Assembly (NCBI GenBank): GCA_902788505.1
Contig: CADAKH010000022.1
Location: 1-41,361, forward strand
Source of the DNA: Oscillospiraceae bacterium
GTDB taxonomy: Bacteria > Bacillota > Clostridia > Saccharofermentanales > Saccharofermentanaceae
Direction of reading: 5' to 3'
Length of the DNA stretch: 41,361 nucleotides
Each line of letters starts with the position of its first letter. The first letter of the stretch is position 1. The notes under the pieces were generated by a model, which did not search any database, was not told the origin of the DNA, and worked only from the letters and a program-made list of their open reading frames with translations. Both the position numbers and the translations under genes were made by a program. Positions 39,914 to 41,361 of the stretch are shown piece by piece.

Positions 39914-41209
39914 TCAGGGTTTGGTGATGACTTCTCCTCCCCACTCAGATACGACAAGGCCATACCTCTCGTTCAAAGAAGGATTAAGTCCGGATAATTC
40001 CTGCGGCTTTATTTCCACGTATTCATCAGATGCATACCAGAGCATATTTACGCGGATCTCAACGTCAGGTTCTTTATCAAGGACAAGCTCTGCCGCATCC
40101 GTATAAGCAGTTGTCTGGAAAGTTATTACGTTATAAGGATTATTCTCCATCAAAGGCAGCCAGAATCCTTTGAAATCAGCAACTTCCGTCTCATTAAGGC
40201 CAAGTTCGTTCAGTGCTTCATCGAGGAATGCCTCAGTGTCACTGCCTTTCACGCAGTAACCGTATTCCAGATCGTAATCCATGTCGAGATCTGCCTCCCA
40301 GAAAAGGAAGCGGTAAGTATCTCCGTTCAAGTCAGTCAGAGTGCCGTCCGGAGAAGCATTAACAGTCCATCCTTCTTCCGGATCATATTCAGGATACGTG
40401 CATGTAAGCTCGCCGTTAAGCTCAAGCTGCAGATTAATGTATTCGTCACTTTCGTCGTAAATATATATGACCGGTGCGTGCGCCCTTATGGTCGACCTGG
40501 TAGCCCTAGCACGCTTCAAATACGAATAAAAACCGGCAACGAACAGAACAGACAACACGATCATCACGACAGAGAGCGCGATCACGCCGCCTCCACGTGG
40601 TTTTTCGTCAGTCTTCCTTTTAACAACAGCATTCATCAAAAGAATTGTAAATACAAAGATAATGATACTTGGTACAAGGAAGCAGACTATATATCCGGAC
40701 ATAACCGTGCCGGTATTGCCTTTTACAGCTAAAGCTCTTGTGTATTGCTCTGTGTCAGCACTATCGTAAACAATATTAATGTGCTGTCCTTTGGATATAG
40801 TAATACCGCCGCAGCCGTCCGCTGCATCGCTGTAAACATAGGTGCCGTAACCTGCATTAAACCATTTGGAACCGGATAAGCCTGAAACCTTTATGTGAGC
40901 AGCACCGATCTCATCAGGACCTATCGCAACTGAATCTGTCTTCTTGTAATTCGGGTCATCCGGCTGCCATCCCTCTTCCTGAGCGGCTACGATCTCACCC
41001 ATCACATCGCAGCTTTCGATTTCGGTAACAGTTCCGCTGAATACCGGGTATCTGTCAAATTCCCGTTCCCTTTGAGCAAACAGATCGTAATGATCCGTAT
41101 TGGCAGGAGCCTTAAGGGCAAAATAGCCTAACACGTTAAATAATATCAATGCGAAAAGCTCAATGCCTGCAATCAGTATACGTCCTATAGGAAAAGATCT
41201 GCTGCTCAT
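39914..41209 (-). CDS. Membrane protein of unknown function (DUF3592-like N-part)
   Basis: A 431-residue protein not recognised as a known family. A membrane helix at about 11-32 is followed by an extracytoplasmic domain (33-165) with strand-rich text such as VFSGTVTEIESCDVMG and GQHINIVYDSADTEQY, resembling DUF3592-type domains. Two membrane helices at about 173-195 and 207-230 follow, then a second soluble, acidic domain (about 240-431) with YDESDEYINLQLELNGEL and LDMDYDLEYGY. Both soluble parts would be outside if the first helix is an uncleaved signal anchor. ATG with a strong GGGAGGCGGAG stretch. A stand-alone gene with its own terminator. Confidence 0.75.
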   Translation of the reverse strand: MSSRSFPIGRILIAGIELFALILFNVLGYFALKAPANTDHYDLFAQREREFDRYPVFSGTVTEIESCDVMGEIVAAQEEGWQPDDPNYKKTDSVAIGPDEIGAAHIKVSGLSGSKWFNAGYGTYVYSDAADGCGGITISKGQHINIVYDSADTEQYTRALAVKGNTGTVMSGYIVCFLVPSIIIFVFTILLMNAVVKRKTDEKPRGGGVIALSVVMIVLSVLFVAGFYSYLKRARATRSTIRAHAPVIYIYDESDEYINLQLELNGELTCTYPEYDPEEGWTVNASPDGTLTDLNGDTYRFLFWEADLDMDYDLEYGYCVKGSDTEAFLDEALNELGLNETEVADFKGFWLPLMENNPYNVITFQTTAYTDAAELVLDKEPDVEIRVNMLWYASDEYVEIKPQELSGLNPSLNERYGLVVSEWGGEVITKP

Positions 41210-41265
41210 ACTCCGCCTCCCTGAATTTTATACTTTACATACAGATGAGATCCGGAAATTGTTGC

Positions 41266-41304
41266 AAAAAAACCTGCTAACCAAAATCAAGAGCTTGTTG
41301 GCAG
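41266..41304 (-). terminator. Terminator of a gene beyond the right edge
   Basis: CTGCTAAC (41274-41281) pairs with GTTGGCAG (41297-41304), one wobble; on the minus strand one G and then seven T residues follow. It would end a minus-strand transcript entering from the right. Confidence 0.7.
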
Positions 41305-41339
41305 TTTTCTGTTTTGAAATAACTGGGCATAGCAAACAG

Positions 41340-41361
41340 ACCGGAGTCAAATCCGGTTTTT
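41340..41361 (+). terminator. Hairpin with T-run at the window end
   Basis: ACCGGA (41340-41345) pairs with TCCGGT (41352-41357), loop GTCAAA, then at least five T residues on the plus strand. No plus-strand gene precedes it nearby, so its role depends on sequence beyond the window. Confidence 0.45.

Noticed and set aside
1..41361. Prophage, integrative element or defence island
   Set aside because: No integrase, transposase, phage or defence genes, attachment-site repeats or tRNA are visible; apart from the toxin-antitoxin pair the content is ordinary chromosome.

Overview
This window looks like a chromosomal segment of an anaerobic low-to-mid GC Firmicute of the class Clostridia. This rests on the gene content: RNase J, a bifunctional Rel next to recJ, a split cobalamin-dependent methionine synthase, a helical-N-terminus AraC regulator, and Gram-positive style lipoproteins and Shine-Dalgarno sites. 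The genus cannot be read from the sequence; a gut or rumen lineage is only a guess. I see no rRNA, tRNA, CRISPR array, insertion sequence or prophage.

Layout. 1-439: gene-free edge with a possible folded RNA and a decayed copy of the 3' end of the neighbouring solute-binding protein gene. 440-5894 (minus): small lipoprotein, then a complete carbohydrate-type ABC importer (ATPase, two permeases, solute-binding protein with an extra C-terminal membrane anchor). 6075-7205 (minus): stand-alone PTS EIIC-like membrane protein with a GC-rich leader. 7398-10263 (minus): BtuFCD-type corrinoid/siderophore importer, divergent from 10403-14352 (plus): metF, a separate MetH reactivation-domain protein and the MetH core. 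The two halves fit together as methyl-folate/B12 methionine synthesis plus possible cofactor supply. 14353-15911 (minus): two related membrane zinc-ribbon proteins. 16086-17643 (minus): a TPP riboswitch controlling a single protein that joins a ThiT-type thiamine transporter to an AqpZ-type water channel; this is the most striking item in the window. 17679-22073 (minus): MATE exporter, then an operon of hexapeptide acyltransferase, Xaa-Pro aminopeptidase and an alpha/beta hydrolase-like protein that lacks its nucleophile serine. 22296-23048 (plus): AraC regulator. 23052-30383 (minus): operon of proS, a secreted transglutaminase-like/leucine-rich-repeat protein, a MacB-type ATPase and a giant coiled-coil FtsX-type permease. 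30582-30746 (minus): a 54-residue membrane peptide. 31046-33876 (plus): SH3-3D cell wall protein and RNase J. 33888-34770 (minus): XRE/PIN toxin-antitoxin pair with a palindromic operator. 34877-39623 (minus): recJ-rel. 39914-41209 (minus): unknown membrane protein, followed towards the right edge by terminators for an unseen gene.

Regulation visible in the sequence includes one confident riboswitch, several good -35/-10 pairs, strong intrinsic terminators, and a compact spot where the rel terminator hairpin contains the -35 box of the toxin-antitoxin promoter. Gene functions are calls from motifs and family knowledge read by eye; no database search was possible.
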